From Sulfurovum sp. TSL6 (lineage in GTDB: Bacteria > Campylobacterota > Campylobacteria > Campylobacterales > Sulfurovaceae), in the NCBI RefSeq assembly GCF_019972115.1, contig NZ_BPFJ01000002.1:620001-684000 (forward strand): DNA of 64,000 bases, written 5' to 3'. The position numbers were made by a program, and so were the translations under genes. Under the pieces are notes generated by a model. The model was not told the origin of the DNA. It saw only the letters and a program-made list of their open reading frames with translations, and did no database searches. Positions 17,237-27,385 of this stretch are shown piece by piece (positions within the stretch are counted from its first letter, which is position 1; every line of letters begins with the position of its first letter).

Positions 17237-17635
17237 TTATTTTCCGCTTGTTGTAACAGCGTCGTCTTTGATTTTAGCTGCAAGATCTTTTGCAGATGCA
17301 CCAATCAACTTCACTTTCGTTACATTTTTTTGTAATTTATGCACTGACTTGATCGTCTCAAGCGTAATCTCAGAAAGTTCAGCGATTGCTTTGATCTTTT
17401 CTACGTTGATCACATATGGTTTCTCAACTGAAGAAGTGAAACCGATTTTAGGCAATCTTTTGTAGAGTGGCATTTGACCACCTTCAAATCCTCTTTTTCT
17501 TTTGTAACCAGATCTAGACTTTTGACCTTTTTGACCACGTCCAGCTGTTTTACCTGTTCCTGAACCTTGACCACGACCAACTCTTTTTCTGTTTTTCGTT
17601 GATCCTGGAGCAGGTTGTAAATTATGTAAACCCAT
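17237..17635 (-). CDS. rplO: 50S ribosomal protein L15
   Basis: The protein has 132 residues with the basic Gly-rich N-terminus ([21 protein letters not shown]) typical of L15, then [17 protein letters not shown] and a compact C-terminal domain. It reaches deep into 23S rRNA. It lies between rpsE and secY. Confidence 0.98.
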   Translation of the reverse strand: MGLHNLQPAPGSTKNRKRVGRGQGSGTGKTAGRGQKGQKSRSGYKRKRGFEGGQMPLYKRLPKIGFTSSVEKPYVINVEKIKAIAELSEITLETIKSVHKLQKNVTKVKLIGASAKDLAAKIKDDAVTTSGK

Positions 17636-17645
17636 ACTTTACCCC

Positions 17646-18089
17646 TTACGCTTTAATTCTAGTAAGTGCTTGGATTGTCGCTCTTACTAGGTTATTTGGG
17701 TTGTTAGAGCCGATTGATTTTGAAAGGACATCTTTTACCCCTGCAAGCTCAAGTACTGGTCTAGCAGCACCACCGGCGATAACACCTGTACCTTCACTCG
17801 CTGGTCTAAGCACGATTCTACTTGCGTTGAATTTGTGCTCAATATCATGAGCGATAGTTGTACCTTTGATGTTTACTTTCACAAGGTTTTTGTGAGCATC
17901 ATCAACCGCTTTTTTAATCGCATCAGGAACTTCTTTGGCTTTACCAAATCCGTATCCAACTGTACCGTTTCTGTCACCAATCACTACAAGTGCAGTAAAT
18001 CTAAATCTTCTACCACCCTTAACAACTTTAGTAACACGACCGATATTAACGATTACTTCTTCAAATTCTTTTTCTATTTCTTCCATCAT
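17646..18089 (-). CDS. rpsE: 30S ribosomal protein S5
   Basis: The protein has 147 residues, with the N-terminal dsRNA-binding-like domain ([32 protein letters not shown]) and the C-terminal domain ([22 protein letters not shown]). It takes part in mRNA entry and decoding accuracy. It is the usual spc operon member. Confidence 0.98.
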   Translation of the reverse strand: MMEEIEKEFEEVIVNIGRVTKVVKGGRRFRFTALVVIGDRNGTVGYGFGKAKEVPDAIKKAVDDAHKNLVKVNIKGTTIAHDIEHKFNASRIVLRPASEGTGVIAGGAARPVLELAGVKDVLSKSIGSNNPNNLVRATIQALTRIKA

Positions 18090-18095
18090 GATTCC

Positions 18096-18452
18096 TTAAA
18101 ACTTGATTCCGGCTTCTCTAAGTGCATCAGCAAATGACGCAACAACACCGTGGTAAAGGTAACCATTTCTGTCGAAAGCAACAGTTTCAATGTTTTTAGA
18201 AGCAAGGTTTTTAGCCATCTCTGCAGCTACTTTTTTTACATCTTCCTGGTTCACTTTAAGACCAAGTTTTCTACCATCAGCAGAAGCAAGTGTAACCCCA
18301 GTAGTGTCATCAATAGCCTGAGCATAAAAGTGCTTGTTTGACTTAAATATAGACAATCTTGGGTTTGTATCTGTACCGAAGACTTTACCTCTTACTCTAG
18401 CTTTTCTTTGAGCGCGAAGTTTATTTTTTCTTTTTTGAATACTTTTTAACAT
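18096..18452 (-). CDS. rplR: 50S ribosomal protein L18
   Basis: The protein has 118 residues with a basic N-terminus ([17 protein letters not shown]), [16 protein letters not shown] and [25 protein letters not shown]. It binds 5S rRNA together with L5. It lies between rplF and rpsE. Confidence 0.98.
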   Translation of the reverse strand: MLKSIQKRKNKLRAQRKARVRGKVFGTDTNPRLSIFKSNKHFYAQAIDDTTGVTLASADGRKLGLKVNQEDVKKVAAEMAKNLASKNIETVAFDRNGYLYHGVVASFADALREAGIKF

Positions 18453-18462
18453 CTACCGCTCC

Positions 18463-18999
18463 TTACTTACCAGCTGCTTTACCAGCTTTTCTGATGATCA
18501 CTTCATCAGTATACTTCACACCTTTACCTTTATACGGCTCTGGTGGTCTGAAATCTCTAATCTCAGCAGCGGCTTGACCTACTGCTTGTTTGTCTGTACC
18601 GCTGATCGTAATGATGTTTTTCTCAACTTTAACGTCAAGTCCCTCTGGGATATCAAAATTAATATCATGTGAGTGACCCAATTGAAGGTTAAGTACTTTA
18701 CCTTGAACAGCTGCTCTATAACCAACACCATTGATCTCTAAAGATTTAGTATATCCTTGATCTAAACCAATGATAATGTTGTTGAAGAGTGCTCTGTATG
18801 TTCCCCAGAACGCTGCATCTTGTTTTTCATCACCTTTTCTTTCAAAAGTCACTTCTGAACCATCGATACTGATCCCAACTCTACCATGAGTTTCAAGTCT
18901 TTTTTCAAGATTGCCTTTTTTAGCCACGAGAGTCGTACCGTCTAGTGATACTTCAATACCACTTGCCACAGTTACTGGTCTTTTTCCTATTCTTGACAT
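18463..18999 (-). CDS. rplF: 50S ribosomal protein L6
   Basis: The protein has 178 residues with two repeated domains and the C-terminal signature [22 protein letters not shown]. It is located near the GTPase-associated centre. It is placed between rpsH and rplR as in the standard spc operon. Confidence 0.98.
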   Translation of the reverse strand: MSRIGKRPVTVASGIEVSLDGTTLVAKKGNLEKRLETHGRVGISIDGSEVTFERKGDEKQDAAFWGTYRALFNNIIIGLDQGYTKSLEINGVGYRAAVQGKVLNLQLGHSHDINFDIPEGLDVKVEKNIITISGTDKQAVGQAAAEIRDFRPPEPYKGKGVKYTDEVIIRKAGKAAGK

Positions 19000-19008
19000 C
19001 TTTATTCC

Positions 19009-19404
19009 TTACCAAATACTACAGATTACTTCGCCACCGATTCCACGTTTAAACGCTTCATCATTAGCAAGAACACCCTGGCTTGTCGAAACAACCAAAG
19101 TACCGTAACCGTTTTTAAATGTTCTAATATCATCTCTACCTTGGTGAACACGTCTACCAGGCTTAGAGATTTTTTTGATCTCATTGATCACGCTTTTTTC
19201 ATTCTCATCATATTTAAGAACTACTTTTATAGTTTTTTTGTTTCCATCTTCTTTTACTTTGTAGCTTTCAAGGTAACCTTTATCTACAAAAATAGATACG
19301 GTTGCTTCAATCGCATTTGAGTGAAGAAGTGTTGTAACGTCTAGTCTTCTTTGCGCAGCATTTCTTATACGAGTAAGAGAGTCTGCAATTATGTCTGTCA
19401 TCAT
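19009..19404 (-). CDS. rpsH: 30S ribosomal protein S8
   Basis: The protein has 131 residues with [14 protein letters not shown] at the start and the C-terminal [20 protein letters not shown]. It is a primary binder of the central 16S rRNA domain and a known repressor of the spc operon in E. coli. Two adjacent ATG codons (19404 and 19401) both fit the GGAGAA site. Confidence 0.98.
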   Translation of the reverse strand: MMTDIIADSLTRIRNAAQRRLDVTTLLHSNAIEATVSIFVDKGYLESYKVKEDGNKKTIKVVLKYDENEKSVINEIKKISKPGRRVHQGRDDIRTFKNGYGTLVVSTSQGVLANDEAFKRGIGGEVICSIW

Positions 19405-19417
19405 CTTTTAATTCTCC

Positions 19418-19603
19418 TTACCAGCTTGCTTTGCGCATGCCAGGGATAAGACCTTCATTGGCCATTTTTCTTAAACACACACGACAAATACCGAAGTCTC
19501 TGTATACTGAGTGAGGTCTACCACAAATGTTACATCTTGTATATGCTTGCGTAGAGAACTTTGCTTTTCTCTTTTGCTTAGCTATCATTGATTTCTTAGC
19601 CAT
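19418..19603 (-). CDS. rpsZ: 30S ribosomal protein S14, zinc-binding type Z
   Basis: The protein has 61 residues with four zinc cysteines in CNICGRPH and CRVCLRKMA. This is the short C-plus form of S14 rather than the roughly 100-residue zinc-free form. It sits between rplE and rpsH, and its start overlaps the rplE stop. Confidence 0.97.
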   Translation of the reverse strand: MAKKSMIAKQKRKAKFSTQAYTRCNICGRPHSVYRDFGICRVCLRKMANEGLIPGMRKASW

Positions 19604-20148
19604 TAGTTTCTCCCTTTAGCGAAAGGCATACCAAGCTTTTCTAAAAGCATGAACCCTTCTTTATCATCTTCAGTACTCGTTACTATTGTAATATTCATAC
19701 CGTGTGTTTTAATTACTTTGTCAAATTCAACTTCTGGGAACATCAATTGCTCTTGAAGACCGAAGTTATAGTTACCACGTCCGTCAAAACCTTTTCTTGG
19801 TGTACCTCTAAAGTCTTTTACTCTTGGAAGAGCAATAGATACGAGTTTGTCAAAGAAGTTATACATATTTTCACCTCTAAGTGTTACTCTAATACCTGTT
19901 GGAGCACCTTCTCTAGCTTTAAAACCTGCAACAGATTTTCTAGCTGATACGATCACTGCTTTTTGACCAGCGATAAGTGAGATAGTGTCTGCCATGTTTT
20001 GGATAAGTTTGTTATCTTTACCCTCTTCACCGGCACCAACAGAGATAACTATCTTTTCAAGCTTAGGAGTCTGCATCGGGTTTTTAGTACCACACTCTTC
20101 TCTGAGTGCAGGAACGATGTCATTGTACTTTTGCTTCATTCTACTCAT
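19603..20148 (-). CDS. rplE: 50S ribosomal protein L5
   Basis: The protein has 181 residues with [38 protein letters not shown] and FPEVEFDK. It binds 5S rRNA and contacts P-site tRNA. It is 4 bases from rplX and overlaps rpsZ by one base. Confidence 0.98.
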   Translation of the reverse strand: MSRMKQKYNDIVPALREECGTKNPMQTPKLEKIVISVGAGEEGKDNKLIQNMADTISLIAGQKAVIVSARKSVAGFKAREGAPTGIRVTLRGENMYNFFDKLVSIALPRVKDFRGTPRKGFDGRGNYNFGLQEQLMFPEVEFDKVIKTHGMNITIVTSTEDDKEGFMLLEKLGMPFAKGRN

Positions 20149-20152
20149 AGGA

Positions 20153-20386
20153 TTATCCCTCTACTTTTTTTACATTTGAGATATGGATCGGCATTTCTTT
20201 GTTTGCAAATCCACCCTCTTTGTTTTCTTCGCTTGGTTTTACAGCTTTTTTAGCTGTTTTACAACCCGCAACGATCACTGCATCTTTTTTTGTAAGTACC
20301 TGAAGAACTTCTCCAACTGTACCTTTATCATCACCAGCGATAACCATTACCTGGTCACCCTTTTTGATTTTGAATGTTTTAGCCAT
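20153..20386 (-). CDS. rplX: 50S ribosomal protein L24
   Basis: The protein has 77 residues with a KOW motif ([20 protein letters not shown]). The ATG at 20386 is preferred. It follows GGAGGT by six bases and overlaps the rplN stop in a TAATG junction, while the ATG two codons upstream touches the ribosome-binding site. L24 starts assembly of the 50S subunit. Confidence 0.96.
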   Translation of the reverse strand: MAKTFKIKKGDQVMVIAGDDKGTVGEVLQVLTKKDAVIVAGCKTAKKAVKPSEENKEGGFANKEMPIHISNVKKVEG

Positions 20387-20754
20387 TACCATACCTCCGG
20401 TGCAAGTGATACAATTTTCATAAAACCTGCATATCTTGTTTCACGACTTACAGGACCAAAGATACGTGTACCTATCGGCTCTCTTTTGTCATCGATAATT
20501 ACTGCCGCATTGTCGTCAAATCTGATAAGTGAACCATTTTCTCTCTGGATCTCTTTCTTCGTTCTAACCACTACTGCTTTAACAACTTTACCTTTTTTCA
20601 CTTTTCCAGTTGGAAGTGCTTTTTTCACAGAAGCAACGATAACGTCACCTACTGATGCATATCTTCTTTTAGATCCACCAAGAACCTTGATACACATGAT
20701 TTCTTTAGCACCAGAGTTATCTGCTACATTTAATCTTGTAAAACCTTGGATCAT
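20386..20754 (-). CDS. rplN: 50S ribosomal protein L14
   Basis: The protein has 122 residues with [33 protein letters not shown] and a C-terminal IVSLAPEVW. It is at the subunit interface. The start overlaps the last base of the rpsQ stop. Confidence 0.98.
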   Translation of the reverse strand: MIQGFTRLNVADNSGAKEIMCIKVLGGSKRRYASVGDVIVASVKKALPTGKVKKGKVVKAVVVRTKKEIQRENGSLIRFDDNAAVIIDDKREPIGTRIFGPVSRETRYAGFMKIVSLAPEVW

Positions 20755-21002
20755 TACACTTCTCCTCTCTTCACGATTTCAAGAAGTCTGAAACTTTTTG
20801 TTTTTGAAAGTGGTCTACATTCGATAGCACTCACTGTATCTCCAACATTGATGTCGTTCTTCTCATCGTGAATAAGATATTTTTTAAATCTTTTTACAGT
20901 CTTGTGATATCTTGGGTGAAGTACTCTTCTTTCAACTAAAACAGTTGCAGTTTTTTCTCCAGCCTTTTTGATCACAGTACCTTGTATTTGTCTTTTTGGC
21001 AT
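20754..21002 (-). CDS. rpsQ: 30S ribosomal protein S17
   Basis: The protein has 82 residues, an OB fold with [20 protein letters not shown] and [16 protein letters not shown] and a C-terminal SFRLLEIV. It binds 16S rRNA in the 5' domain. It lies between rpmC and rplN. Confidence 0.98.
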   Translation of the reverse strand: MPKRQIQGTVIKKAGEKTATVLVERRVLHPRYHKTVKRFKKYLIHDEKNDINVGDTVSAIECRPLSKTKSFRLLEIVKRGEV

Positions 21003-21012
21003 GTCTGACCCT

Positions 21013-21204
21013 TTACTTCGATCTAGCAGCAGTTAATGCTGTTTGAATTCTAGCGATGTCTTTTTTCGCTACTCTTAACTCAGAAGTGTTTGTAAGCTGC
21101 ATAGTCTTTTGCTTTGCATTCAGTGTAAACAATTCAAGTTTTTTCTCTTTAAGCATCTCTGTGAGTTCTGCTTCATTTTTGTCTTTTAAATCAATATAGT
21201 TCAT
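21013..21204 (-). CDS. rpmC: 50S ribosomal protein L29
   Basis: The protein has 63 residues, an all-helical hairpin with the family pattern [19 protein letters not shown] and [11 protein letters not shown]. It sits near the exit tunnel. It overlaps the end of rplP by 14 bases. Confidence 0.97.
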   Translation of the reverse strand: MNYIDLKDKNEAELTEMLKEKKLELFTLNAKQKTMQLTNTSELRVAKKDIARIQTALTAARSK

Positions 21205-21616
21205 TACTATCCTTTAAAGTGATAATTTTACACTTAAATGGCATTTTATGAATAGCAAGTGTTAACGCTTCTCTTGCAAGTGTTTCTTCAACGCCTGCCA
21301 TTTCAAAAATGATTCTACCTGGCTTAATGTTCATTACCCATCTATCAACTCCACCTTTACCTTTACCCATTCTTGTTTCAAGTGGTTTAGCAGTAAGTGG
21401 CTTATCTGGGAAAACTCTGATCCAAGTTTTACCTGTTCTTGCAATTTTTCTGGTCATCGTAATACGCGCAGCTTCGATCTGTCTAGAATCGATTCTACCA
21501 GCTTCAGTTGCTTTGATCGCGATATCACCAAACTCGATTTTGTTACCTCTGAAAGATTTACCGCGGTTACGGCCTTTCATCTGCTTTCTCCATTTAGTTC
21601 TTTTAGGCATTAGCAT
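21191..21616 (-). CDS. rplP: 50S ribosomal protein L16
   Basis: The protein has 141 residues with [19 protein letters not shown] at the start, [18 protein letters not shown] and [11 protein letters not shown]. It organises the A-site region of the 50S subunit. AGAGGTG at the end of rpsC serves as ribosome-binding site. The start may also be two codons later (21610). Confidence 0.98.
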   Translation of the reverse strand: MLMPKRTKWRKQMKGRNRGKSFRGNKIEFGDIAIKATEAGRIDSRQIEAARITMTRKIARTGKTWIRVFPDKPLTAKPLETRMGKGKGGVDRWVMNIKPGRIIFEMAGVEETLAREALTLAIHKMPFKCKIITLKDSNELY

Positions 21617-21618
21617 GA

Positions 21619-22317
21619 TTATTCACCTCTTTTTCTAGATGGCTTTCTACCACCTTTTTTCTCTTCTTGTGGCTCTGCTTGGATACCTTTAGCAAGAACT
21701 TCACCTTTGAAGATCCAAACTTTAATACCAATGATTCCATAAGTAGTATGTGCTTCTGCAAAACCGTAATCGATTTTCGCTCTAAGTGTATGAAGAGGAA
21801 CTCTACCCTCTAGGTACCACTCAGTTCTTGCCATTTCAGCACCACCAAGACGACCAGATACAGAAATTTTAATTCCTTTTGCACCTGATTTAAGTGCACC
21901 TTGAATTACTTTTTTCATTGCACGTCTAAATGCCGTTCTTCTTTCAAGTTGCGTTGCAACATTTTCAGCAGCAAGTTGACCTGAAGCTTGAGGACGTTTC
22001 TCTTCTTTAATGTTGATCGCTACATCTTTACCAAGCATTTTGATAAGTGTTGCTTTCAATTTTTCAATATCTGCACCTTTTTTCCCGATAATGATACCAG
22101 GTCTAGCAGTCACGATATTTACTCTTAATTTTTTAACTGTTCTTTCGATGATGATGTTAGAAACACCTGCATAGAAAAGTTCTTTTTTAAGGTATTTTCT
22201 GATTTTGTAATCTTCAGCGATAAAATCTGCTGTTCTACCTTTTGCAGGAAACCATCTTGATTCCCAGTTTCTATTAATTCCAAGTCTAAGACCTATAGGA
22301 TTTACTTTTTGACCCAT
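21619..22317 (-). CDS. rpsC: 30S ribosomal protein S3
   Basis: The protein has 232 residues with [16 protein letters not shown], a KH domain ([18 protein letters not shown]) and the C-terminal [21 protein letters not shown] split over the S3 fold, ending in a basic tail. It lines the mRNA entry channel. It is 1 base from rplV. Confidence 0.98.
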   Translation of the reverse strand: MGQKVNPIGLRLGINRNWESRWFPAKGRTADFIAEDYKIRKYLKKELFYAGVSNIIIERTVKKLRVNIVTARPGIIIGKKGADIEKLKATLIKMLGKDVAINIKEEKRPQASGQLAAENVATQLERRTAFRRAMKKVIQGALKSGAKGIKISVSGRLGGAEMARTEWYLEGRVPLHTLRAKIDYGFAEAHTTYGIIGIKVWIFKGEVLAKGIQAEPQEEKKGGRKPSRKRGE

Positions 22318-22318
22318 A

Positions 22319-22657
22319 TTATGCGTCCTCCCCAGTTTTTTCAGCTACGCCAACTTCAACTAAAATGTGTGCTGTTGGTTTAATGATTCTAGAAGCTGTA
22401 CCTCTAGCTCTTGGTCTCCATCTTTTCATTACCGCTGCTTTATCCACTCTACAAGAAGTAATCGTTACTTCTTCTGGTTCAAAGTCACCGTTAGCAACTG
22501 CAGATGCAATTACTTTAGAAATGATACCCGCTGCTTTGTTAGGCATAAACTCTAGTGATGCAAGCGCAAGCTCTGCATTCATACCTTGAACTTCTCTAGC
22601 AATAAGTCTAGCTTTAGTAGGTGAAACTCTTACGAATTTTAATAATGCTCTACTCAT
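22319..22657 (-). CDS. rplV: 50S ribosomal protein L22
   Basis: The protein has 112 residues with [19 protein letters not shown] and the tunnel-lining hairpin around [16 protein letters not shown]. It is a constriction-site protein of the exit tunnel and the contact of several macrolides. It is 1 base from rpsS. Confidence 0.98.
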   Translation of the reverse strand: MSRALLKFVRVSPTKARLIAREVQGMNAELALASLEFMPNKAAGIISKVIASAVANGDFEPEEVTITSCRVDKAAVMKRWRPRARGTASRIIKPTAHILVEVGVAEKTGEDA

Positions 22658-22658
22658 A

Positions 22659-22937
22659 TTACCCTACCTTCTTCTGCACTGAACCTTTATGGCCCTTAAA
22701 TGTTCTTGTTGGTGCAAATTCACCTAATTTGTAACCTACGTGATTTTCAGTTACAAATACTGGTACAAATTGTCTACCATTGTGAACGTTGATCGTTAAA
22801 CCAATGAACTCAGGGAAGATCACTGATCTTCTTGACCAAGTTTTAATAGGTTTATTTGAACCTTCTTCTTTTGCTTTAAGCACTTTTTTCATTAGGTGAC
22901 CATCGATGAATGGACCTTTTTTTGTCGATCTTGCCAT
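22659..22937 (-). CDS. rpsS: 30S ribosomal protein S19
   Basis: The protein has 92 residues with [35 protein letters not shown] and [18 protein letters not shown]. It is a 30S head protein. It lies between rplB and rplV. Confidence 0.98.
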   Translation of the reverse strand: MARSTKKGPFIDGHLMKKVLKAKEEGSNKPIKTWSRRSVIFPEFIGLTINVHNGRQFVPVFVTENHVGYKLGEFAPTRTFKGHKGSVQKKVG

Positions 22938-22948
22938 ATCTTAGCCCC

Positions 22949-23776
22949 TTACTTTTTACGCTTAGAGATAATTAACTTATCACTAGCTTTTTTCTTACGA
23001 GTTTTAAACCCTTTAGCCGGAGTACCCCATGGAGATACTGGATGACGTCCTGAGTTTGTTTTACCTTCACCACCACCGTGTGGGTGATCGATAGGGTTCA
23101 TCGCAGAACCACGTGTTTGTGGTCTGATACCAAGGTGTCTGCTTCTACCAGCTTTACCGATAACGATATTTGAGAAATCTTCGTTACCCACAGTACCGAT
23201 CGTAGCAAGGCATGTACCTAGTACATATCTCATTTCACCAGATGGAAGTCTAAGTGAAACGTATTTACCGTCTCTACCCATGATCTGTGCATAACCACCC
23301 GCTGAACGTGCGATCTGACCACCATGACCTGGATTTAATTCAATGTTATGAACCAAAGTACCCACTGGGATATTCTTCAATGTCATTGCATTACCAGTCT
23401 TGATATCAAGTCCTGACTCAGCTGACATGATTTTATCGCCTACTTTAAGTCCTTTTGGTTGAAGTACATATCTTCTGTCACCATCAACATATTTGATAAG
23501 ACAAATTCTACAGTTTCTGTACGGATCGTACTCAACAGTTGCTACTGTACCTTCGATGTTAAATTTATTTCTTTTAAAATCGATGATTCTATATAGTTTT
23601 TTAGCACCTGCTTCTCTGTGACGAGAAGTGATTCTACCGTTACTGTTTCTACCTGCAGATCTTGGAAGATTCTTAAGTAGAGCTCTAACGCTTGCTTTGG
23701 CAGTGATATCACCACTGTCAAGGTTAGTCATATAACGACGTGAAGGTGTGGTTGGTTTATATGTTTTAATTGCCAT
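22949..23776 (-). CDS. rplB: 50S ribosomal protein L2
   Basis: The protein has 275 residues with [15 protein letters not shown], the RNA-binding fold in the middle and the peptidyl-transferase-proximal [14 protein letters not shown] with its conserved His. It is needed for subunit association and peptidyl transfer. It is a standard S10 operon member. Confidence 0.98.
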   Translation of the reverse strand: MAIKTYKPTTPSRRYMTNLDSGDITAKASVRALLKNLPRSAGRNSNGRITSRHREAGAKKLYRIIDFKRNKFNIEGTVATVEYDPYRNCRICLIKYVDGDRRYVLQPKGLKVGDKIMSAESGLDIKTGNAMTLKNIPVGTLVHNIELNPGHGGQIARSAGGYAQIMGRDGKYVSLRLPSGEMRYVLGTCLATIGTVGNEDFSNIVIGKAGRSRHLGIRPQTRGSAMNPIDHPHGGGEGKTNSGRHPVSPWGTPAKGFKTRKKKASDKLIISKRKK

Positions 23777-23785
23777 CTTCTATCC

Positions 23786-24067
23786 TTATACCGCTAAGCT
23801 TTCGATTTTTGCATCTTCTGGAAGTTTGACATAGAACTTTTTCAAGTCTGGTCTCTTTCCTTCAATACCTTTAAATCTTTTCACTTTACCGTTTACTCTC
23901 ATTGAGTTTACTTTAAGTGGATTGATCCCGAAGAACTCTTTAAACACTTCTTTAAGACCATTTTTAGTCATTCTTGGAGTTGTTTGAACTACGATGACAC
24001 CATCTTCTTGAAGAGCCAAACTCTTCTCTGTATACATAATTGATTTAATATCTGTAATATCTGCCAT
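23786..24067 (-). CDS. rplW: 50S ribosomal protein L23
   Basis: The protein has 93 residues with [14 protein letters not shown] and [19 protein letters not shown]. It is at the exit tunnel mouth, the docking site of trigger factor and SRP. It lies 1 base after rplD. Confidence 0.97.
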   Translation of the reverse strand: MADITDIKSIMYTEKSLALQEDGVIVVQTTPRMTKNGLKEVFKEFFGINPLKVNSMRVNGKVKRFKGIEGKRPDLKKFYVKLPEDAKIESLAV

Positions 24068-24068
24068 C

Positions 24069-24659
24069 TTAAGCCTCTTTAGTCAATTTATCAAATAGTG
24101 CTTTTTCAATCACAATTGAGTGATATGCCGCAGCAAGATAAGCATTAAGCTCATTTGATTCAATGAGGTATGCGTTCTGAAGATTTCTGAATGCTAAGAA
24201 AGTCTTATCATCGATCATCTCTTTTACTACAAGTACATCTCTTTGCTCAAGTCCATTTACAAATGCCAATGCATCTTTTGTTTTACCTGATGCAATTTCA
24301 ATGTTGTCAACAACAAAAAGTCTTTCGTTCGCTGCCATCTCTGCAAGTGCATGGTAAAGCGCAAGTTTCTTTTGCTTTTTGTTGACTTTTTGGTCATAGT
24401 TCTTGTTTGTACTTGGACCAAATGCAACACCACCGCCAACAAATAGAGGTGATCTCAATGAACCTGCTCTTGCACGTCCGCCACCTTTTTGTGCCCATGG
24501 TTTCTTACCACCACCACGTACAGCAGATCTATTTTTAGTCTGTGCAGTGTTAGCTCTAAGACCAGCAGCATACGCTTTACAATAGAGGTAAAGGTTATGC
24601 GGGTGAACTTCCAAAAATGATTGTGGAAGGTCTGTTGTTTTAATTACTGTTGTTTTCAT
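24069..24659 (-). CDS. rplD: 50S ribosomal protein L4
   Basis: The protein has 196 residues. The long tunnel-reaching loop is visible in [20 protein letters not shown] with [11 protein letters not shown] behind it. L4 represses the S10 operon in E. coli. The start overlaps the rplC stop in a TAATG junction. Confidence 0.98.
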   Translation of the reverse strand: MKTTVIKTTDLPQSFLEVHPHNLYLYCKAYAAGLRANTAQTKNRSAVRGGGKKPWAQKGGGRARAGSLRSPLFVGGGVAFGPSTNKNYDQKVNKKQKKLALYHALAEMAANERLFVVDNIEIASGKTKDALAFVNGLEQRDVLVVKEMIDDKTFLAFRNLQNAYLIESNELNAYLAAAYHSIVIEKALFDKLTKEA

Positions 24660-25240
24660 TATTTAACTATCCTTACCAATCCTCTAGCCCCATTGTGACC
24701 AGGAATTGAACCTTTTAATACTAAGATACCGTTTTCAGCATCAAATGACATTACATCATTTTTAACAGTTACTTGTGAATTACCGTAATGTCCAGGCATT
24801 TTTTTACCAGGCATTACACGTCCAGGCCATTCGGCATTACCGATTGAACCGATACGTCTACCAAATCTATGTCCGTGTGAACCAGGTCCACCACCAAAGT
24901 TGTGACGCTTCATACCACCAGCAAAACCTCTACCCTTAGTGTTAAGAGAAGTTTTTACTACTGCAGTCTCAGCCAATACAGCTGTGTTTAAATCACCAGC
25001 TTCAGTACCTTCAGCAACTTCGATAGTCATAAATTTGTTAAACTCTTTAGATACACCATACTTAGTCTGTTGACCTTCGATGCTCTTATTAAGTTTTTTA
25101 CTAGAGTTATACGCAACAAGTGCTTTCCCGTCTTCTCTCACTTCACAAACTTTCGTTTCAATAACTTTAAGAAGTGTAACTGGAACACTTGGTACATCAA
25201 CAGTTCTGCTCATACCAATTTTTTCTACAATAAATTCCAT
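24659..25240 (-). CDS. rplC: 50S ribosomal protein L3
   Basis: The protein has 193 residues, a little shorter than E. coli L3, with [20 protein letters not shown], a conserved [14 protein letters not shown] and [14 protein letters not shown]. It lies near the peptidyl transferase centre. It is 9 bases from rpsJ. Confidence 0.98.
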   Translation of the reverse strand: MEFIVEKIGMSRTVDVPSVPVTLLKVIETKVCEVREDGKALVAYNSSKKLNKSIEGQQTKYGVSKEFNKFMTIEVAEGTEAGDLNTAVLAETAVVKTSLNTKGRGFAGGMKRHNFGGGPGSHGHRFGRRIGSIGNAEWPGRVMPGKKMPGHYGNSQVTVKNDVMSFDAENGILVLKGSIPGHNGARGLVRIVK

Positions 25241-25249
25241 TTCCTACTC

Positions 25250-25561
25250 CTACTTGTCCATTGATCTTATTTCAACTTCGATTTCAGGTGCTAGATCCAA
25301 CTTCATAAGTGAATCAATAGTATCTGAAGTAGCCGAAACGATGTCGATCATTCTTCCGTGAATTCTGATCTCAAATTGCTCACGTGCGTCTTTGTTGACG
25401 TGTGGTGATTTAAGAACCGTATAACGCTTAAGTTTAGTTGGCATTGGAATTGGCCCTCTAATCTCTGCACCTGTACGTTTAACTGCATCTATAATAGCAG
25501 CAACTGATCTGTCTAATACTCTGTGATCGTAAGCTTTAAGCTTTAATCTAATTTTTTCCAT
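25250..25561 (-). CDS. rpsJ: 30S ribosomal protein S10
   Basis: The protein has 103 residues with [38 protein letters not shown] and [19 protein letters not shown]. It is a 30S head protein and also the NusE antitermination factor. It is the first gene of the long minus-strand ribosomal cluster. Confidence 0.98.
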   Translation of the reverse strand: MEKIRLKLKAYDHRVLDRSVAAIIDAVKRTGAEIRGPIPMPTKLKRYTVLKSPHVNKDAREQFEIRIHGRMIDIVSATSDTIDSLMKLDLAPEIEVEIRSMDK

Positions 25562-25640
25562 ATTTTACCTTTAAAAGAACTCGTTAGTACGTGCCTAAAA
25601 CACAGGGGTTTAACCCTCTAACATAAATTTAGGAACGCGA

Positions 25641-25669
25641 ATTATACCCAAAGTTTTTGAAAGGTGCAA
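25641..25669 (-). promoter_or_regulatory. Promoter of the S10 ribosomal operon
   Basis: On the minus strand TTGCAC (25669-25664), 17 bases, then TATAAT (25646-25641). This is the best -35/-10 pair in the ribosomal region. The leader of about 75 bases before rpsJ contains complementary CCTAAA/TTTTAGG and GAGGGTT/AACCCCT stretches that could fold. Confidence 0.75.
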
Positions 25670-25745
25670 TGCTTTTTAGTCTAAAAATGCTACAATCTTG
25701 AAAAATATTTCCTTTTTAAAAGGAAAGTATAGGCTAGGTGGAATC

Positions 25746-26822
25746 ATGGAATTACTCGAATATTATCAAAATCAACGTTATGTCACTATCAATTATGTAC
25801 CAAGAAAATGCCAATTGCCTCACAAAGGTGATATTAACCTCTACGGTGCACGTGGTTCAGGGAAAACGACCATTATTCTAGACCTGATGCATGATAAGGA
25901 TGAAGAGACGACACTCTATATAGATCTAGAAGATCCCAATTTAATATTCAACACACTCTCTACCCTCTCTCTTCAGCAATACATAGACCGTGAAGGCATT
26001 ACCCTGCTCATACTTGATCATTACACAGAAGGCTATCTTCCTTCTTTCCCCAATGTGGAAAGACTCATTGTTCTTTCACGTATACCTCTGCAGCATAAAG
26101 ACTTGATCCCTGTCGAGCTTTTTCCTTTAGACTATGAAGAGTTTCTTGCCTTTGAGACCAGTGTCTCTCAGAGCAGTGGTTTTAACCACTTCTTACGCTC
26201 TGGTACCCTGCCTATGATCGCAAGGTCACAAAAAACCAATGCACAAGTGATGAAAAACTTTTTGAAAAGTTCTTTCGATGTCAATGAACAGAAGCTTCTT
26301 CTTGTGCTTGCACAACACCATACCAAACACCTTACTATACATCAGGTCTATACCTTTGCAAAGGAAAAGTTTAAAGTCTCAAAAGACTGGCTTTACAAAA
26401 CGATGAAGCTCTTTACGGAGGAAAAACTTGTTTTATTCATCGAAGACAGATATCAAAAATCCGGAAAAAAGATGCTGCTTTTTGACTTTGCTTTTGCCAA
26501 GTATCTTACCATAGGACAACCCTTTATCTTACAGTTTGATACTATGATAGCCTTAGCCCTTGTGAAGCACGGTATTGAGGTGCAAACACTGGGGATACAT
26601 GGATATGTGACGAAAAACAATGAACTGATCATTCCTGCTCCTTTTGAGAGTGAAGAGAGTCTCTGGGTAAAGTCCCAAGGCAAATTTTCTATCTACAAAA
26701 AGTATGGGATAAAAAAAGTGACCATTGTCACAGTAGCCAATACCTACGACTATCAGATAGAAAAACTCTACTTTGAAGCGATCCCTTTTAATGAATGGAG
26801 TGTCATCAATGCTGAAGAGTAA
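25746..26822 (+). CDS. P-loop ATPase (AAA/DUF4143-like), divergent from the S10 operon
   Basis: The protein has 358 residues from the ATG at 25746, which follows AGGTGG at a normal distance; a TTG at 25698 is less likely. The Walker A motif is YGARGSGKTTI near residue 35-45, and the hydrophobic strand ITLLILDHY around 95 is a Walker B candidate. A winged-helix-like region (about 180-260, TIHQVYTFAKEKFKVSKDWL) follows, and then a C-terminal region reminiscent of PD-(D/E)XK nuclease-like folds of archaeal-type ATPases. The role is unknown. The neighbours give no clue beyond sharing the intergenic region with rpsJ. Confidence 0.75.
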   Translation: MELLEYYQNQRYVTINYVPRKCQLPHKGDINLYGARGSGKTTIILDLMHDKDEETTLYIDLEDPNLIFNTLSTLSLQQYIDREGITLLILDHYTEGYLPSFPNVERLIVLSRIPLQHKDLIPVELFPLDYEEFLAFETSVSQSSGFNHFLRSGTLPMIARSQKTNAQVMKNFLKSSFDVNEQKLLLVLAQHHTKHLTIHQVYTFAKEKFKVSKDWLYKTMKLFTEEKLVLFIEDRYQKSGKKMLLFDFAFAKYLTIGQPFILQFDTMIALALVKHGIEVQTLGIHGYVTKNNELIIPAPFESEESLWVKSQGKFSIYKKYGIKKVTIVTVANTYDYQIEKLYFEAIPFNEWSVINAEE

Positions 26823-26863
26823 TATAAGCTAGCTTTAGCTAAAATTCGCATGCCTCTTTTCAG

Positions 26864-26960
26864 ACCTGTGCAATGGTTCTGAGAGACAACGGGTCAGGAC
26901 GGGAACGTAGCAGCCCACCTTTCTTTACTGTGTGCCGCAGTAATCTGGGAAGGGGTATTT
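26864..26960 (+). ncRNA. ffs: Signal recognition particle RNA (small bacterial type)
   Basis: The universally conserved apical part is present: GGTCAGGACGGGAACGTAGC, then AGCCC, matching the Ffh-binding asymmetric and symmetric loops, with a GTGTGCCGC...CTGGGA 3' strand as in E. coli 4.5S RNA. The ends are approximate. The RNA pairs with Ffh to target inner-membrane proteins to FtsY and SecYEG. Confidence 0.88.
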
Positions 26961-27048
26961 ACTTCTTTTACATACATAATCCCAATGAACATTAAACTAA
27001 AACACCCACTTTAGTAAAATGGGACATATTTGCATGTAAAATAATGAT

Positions 27049-27136
27049 AGAGAGGTGGCCGAGTGGTCGAAGGCGCACGACTGGAACTCGTGTATGGGGC
27101 AACTCATCGAGGGTTCGAATCCCTTCCTCTCTGCCA
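27049..27136 (+). tRNA. tRNA-Ser (GGA)
   Basis: An 88-base class II tRNA. The acceptor stem AGAGAGG pairs with CCTCTCT, the anticodon loop reads CTGGAAC (anticodon GGA), there is a long variable arm around TATGGGGCAACTCATCGA, the T loop is TTCGAAT and CCA is encoded. The minus-strand frame through it (with GFEPS) is an artefact. Confidence 0.95.
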
Positions 27137-27294
27137 TAAAATTCATATACTTTTCTTTTTTGTTACCAGAATATAAATCATACAAAAAAGAGCATATAAC
27201 CATTTTTAACAAACCAGAAAATATTCCTGCACCTGCTGCTTTAACTGCTTGCATAGTTTGCTTCATTTGCGCATCTTTGCTTTTTAACATACAC

Positions 27295-27361
27295 TGTATT
27301 ATAATATATTACAGTATTGGCAATACAGGAAGTGTCCAATATATTAATACTATGGGACACT
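27295..27361 (+). promoter_or_regulatory. Palindromic operator-like region upstream of the FIST-GGDEF-EAL gene
   Basis: The region contains ACTGTA...TACAGT around TATAATATAT (about 27293-27315), a TATTG-G-CAATA palindrome (27315-27325) and a perfect 7-bp inverted repeat AGTGTCC (27331-27337)/GGACACT (27355-27361) with a 17-base spacer. The gene starts at 27386. The density of dyads suggests repressor or activator binding. The regulator is unknown. Confidence 0.4.
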
Positions 27362-27385
27362 TAACATGCATGAAAGTAAAACATT

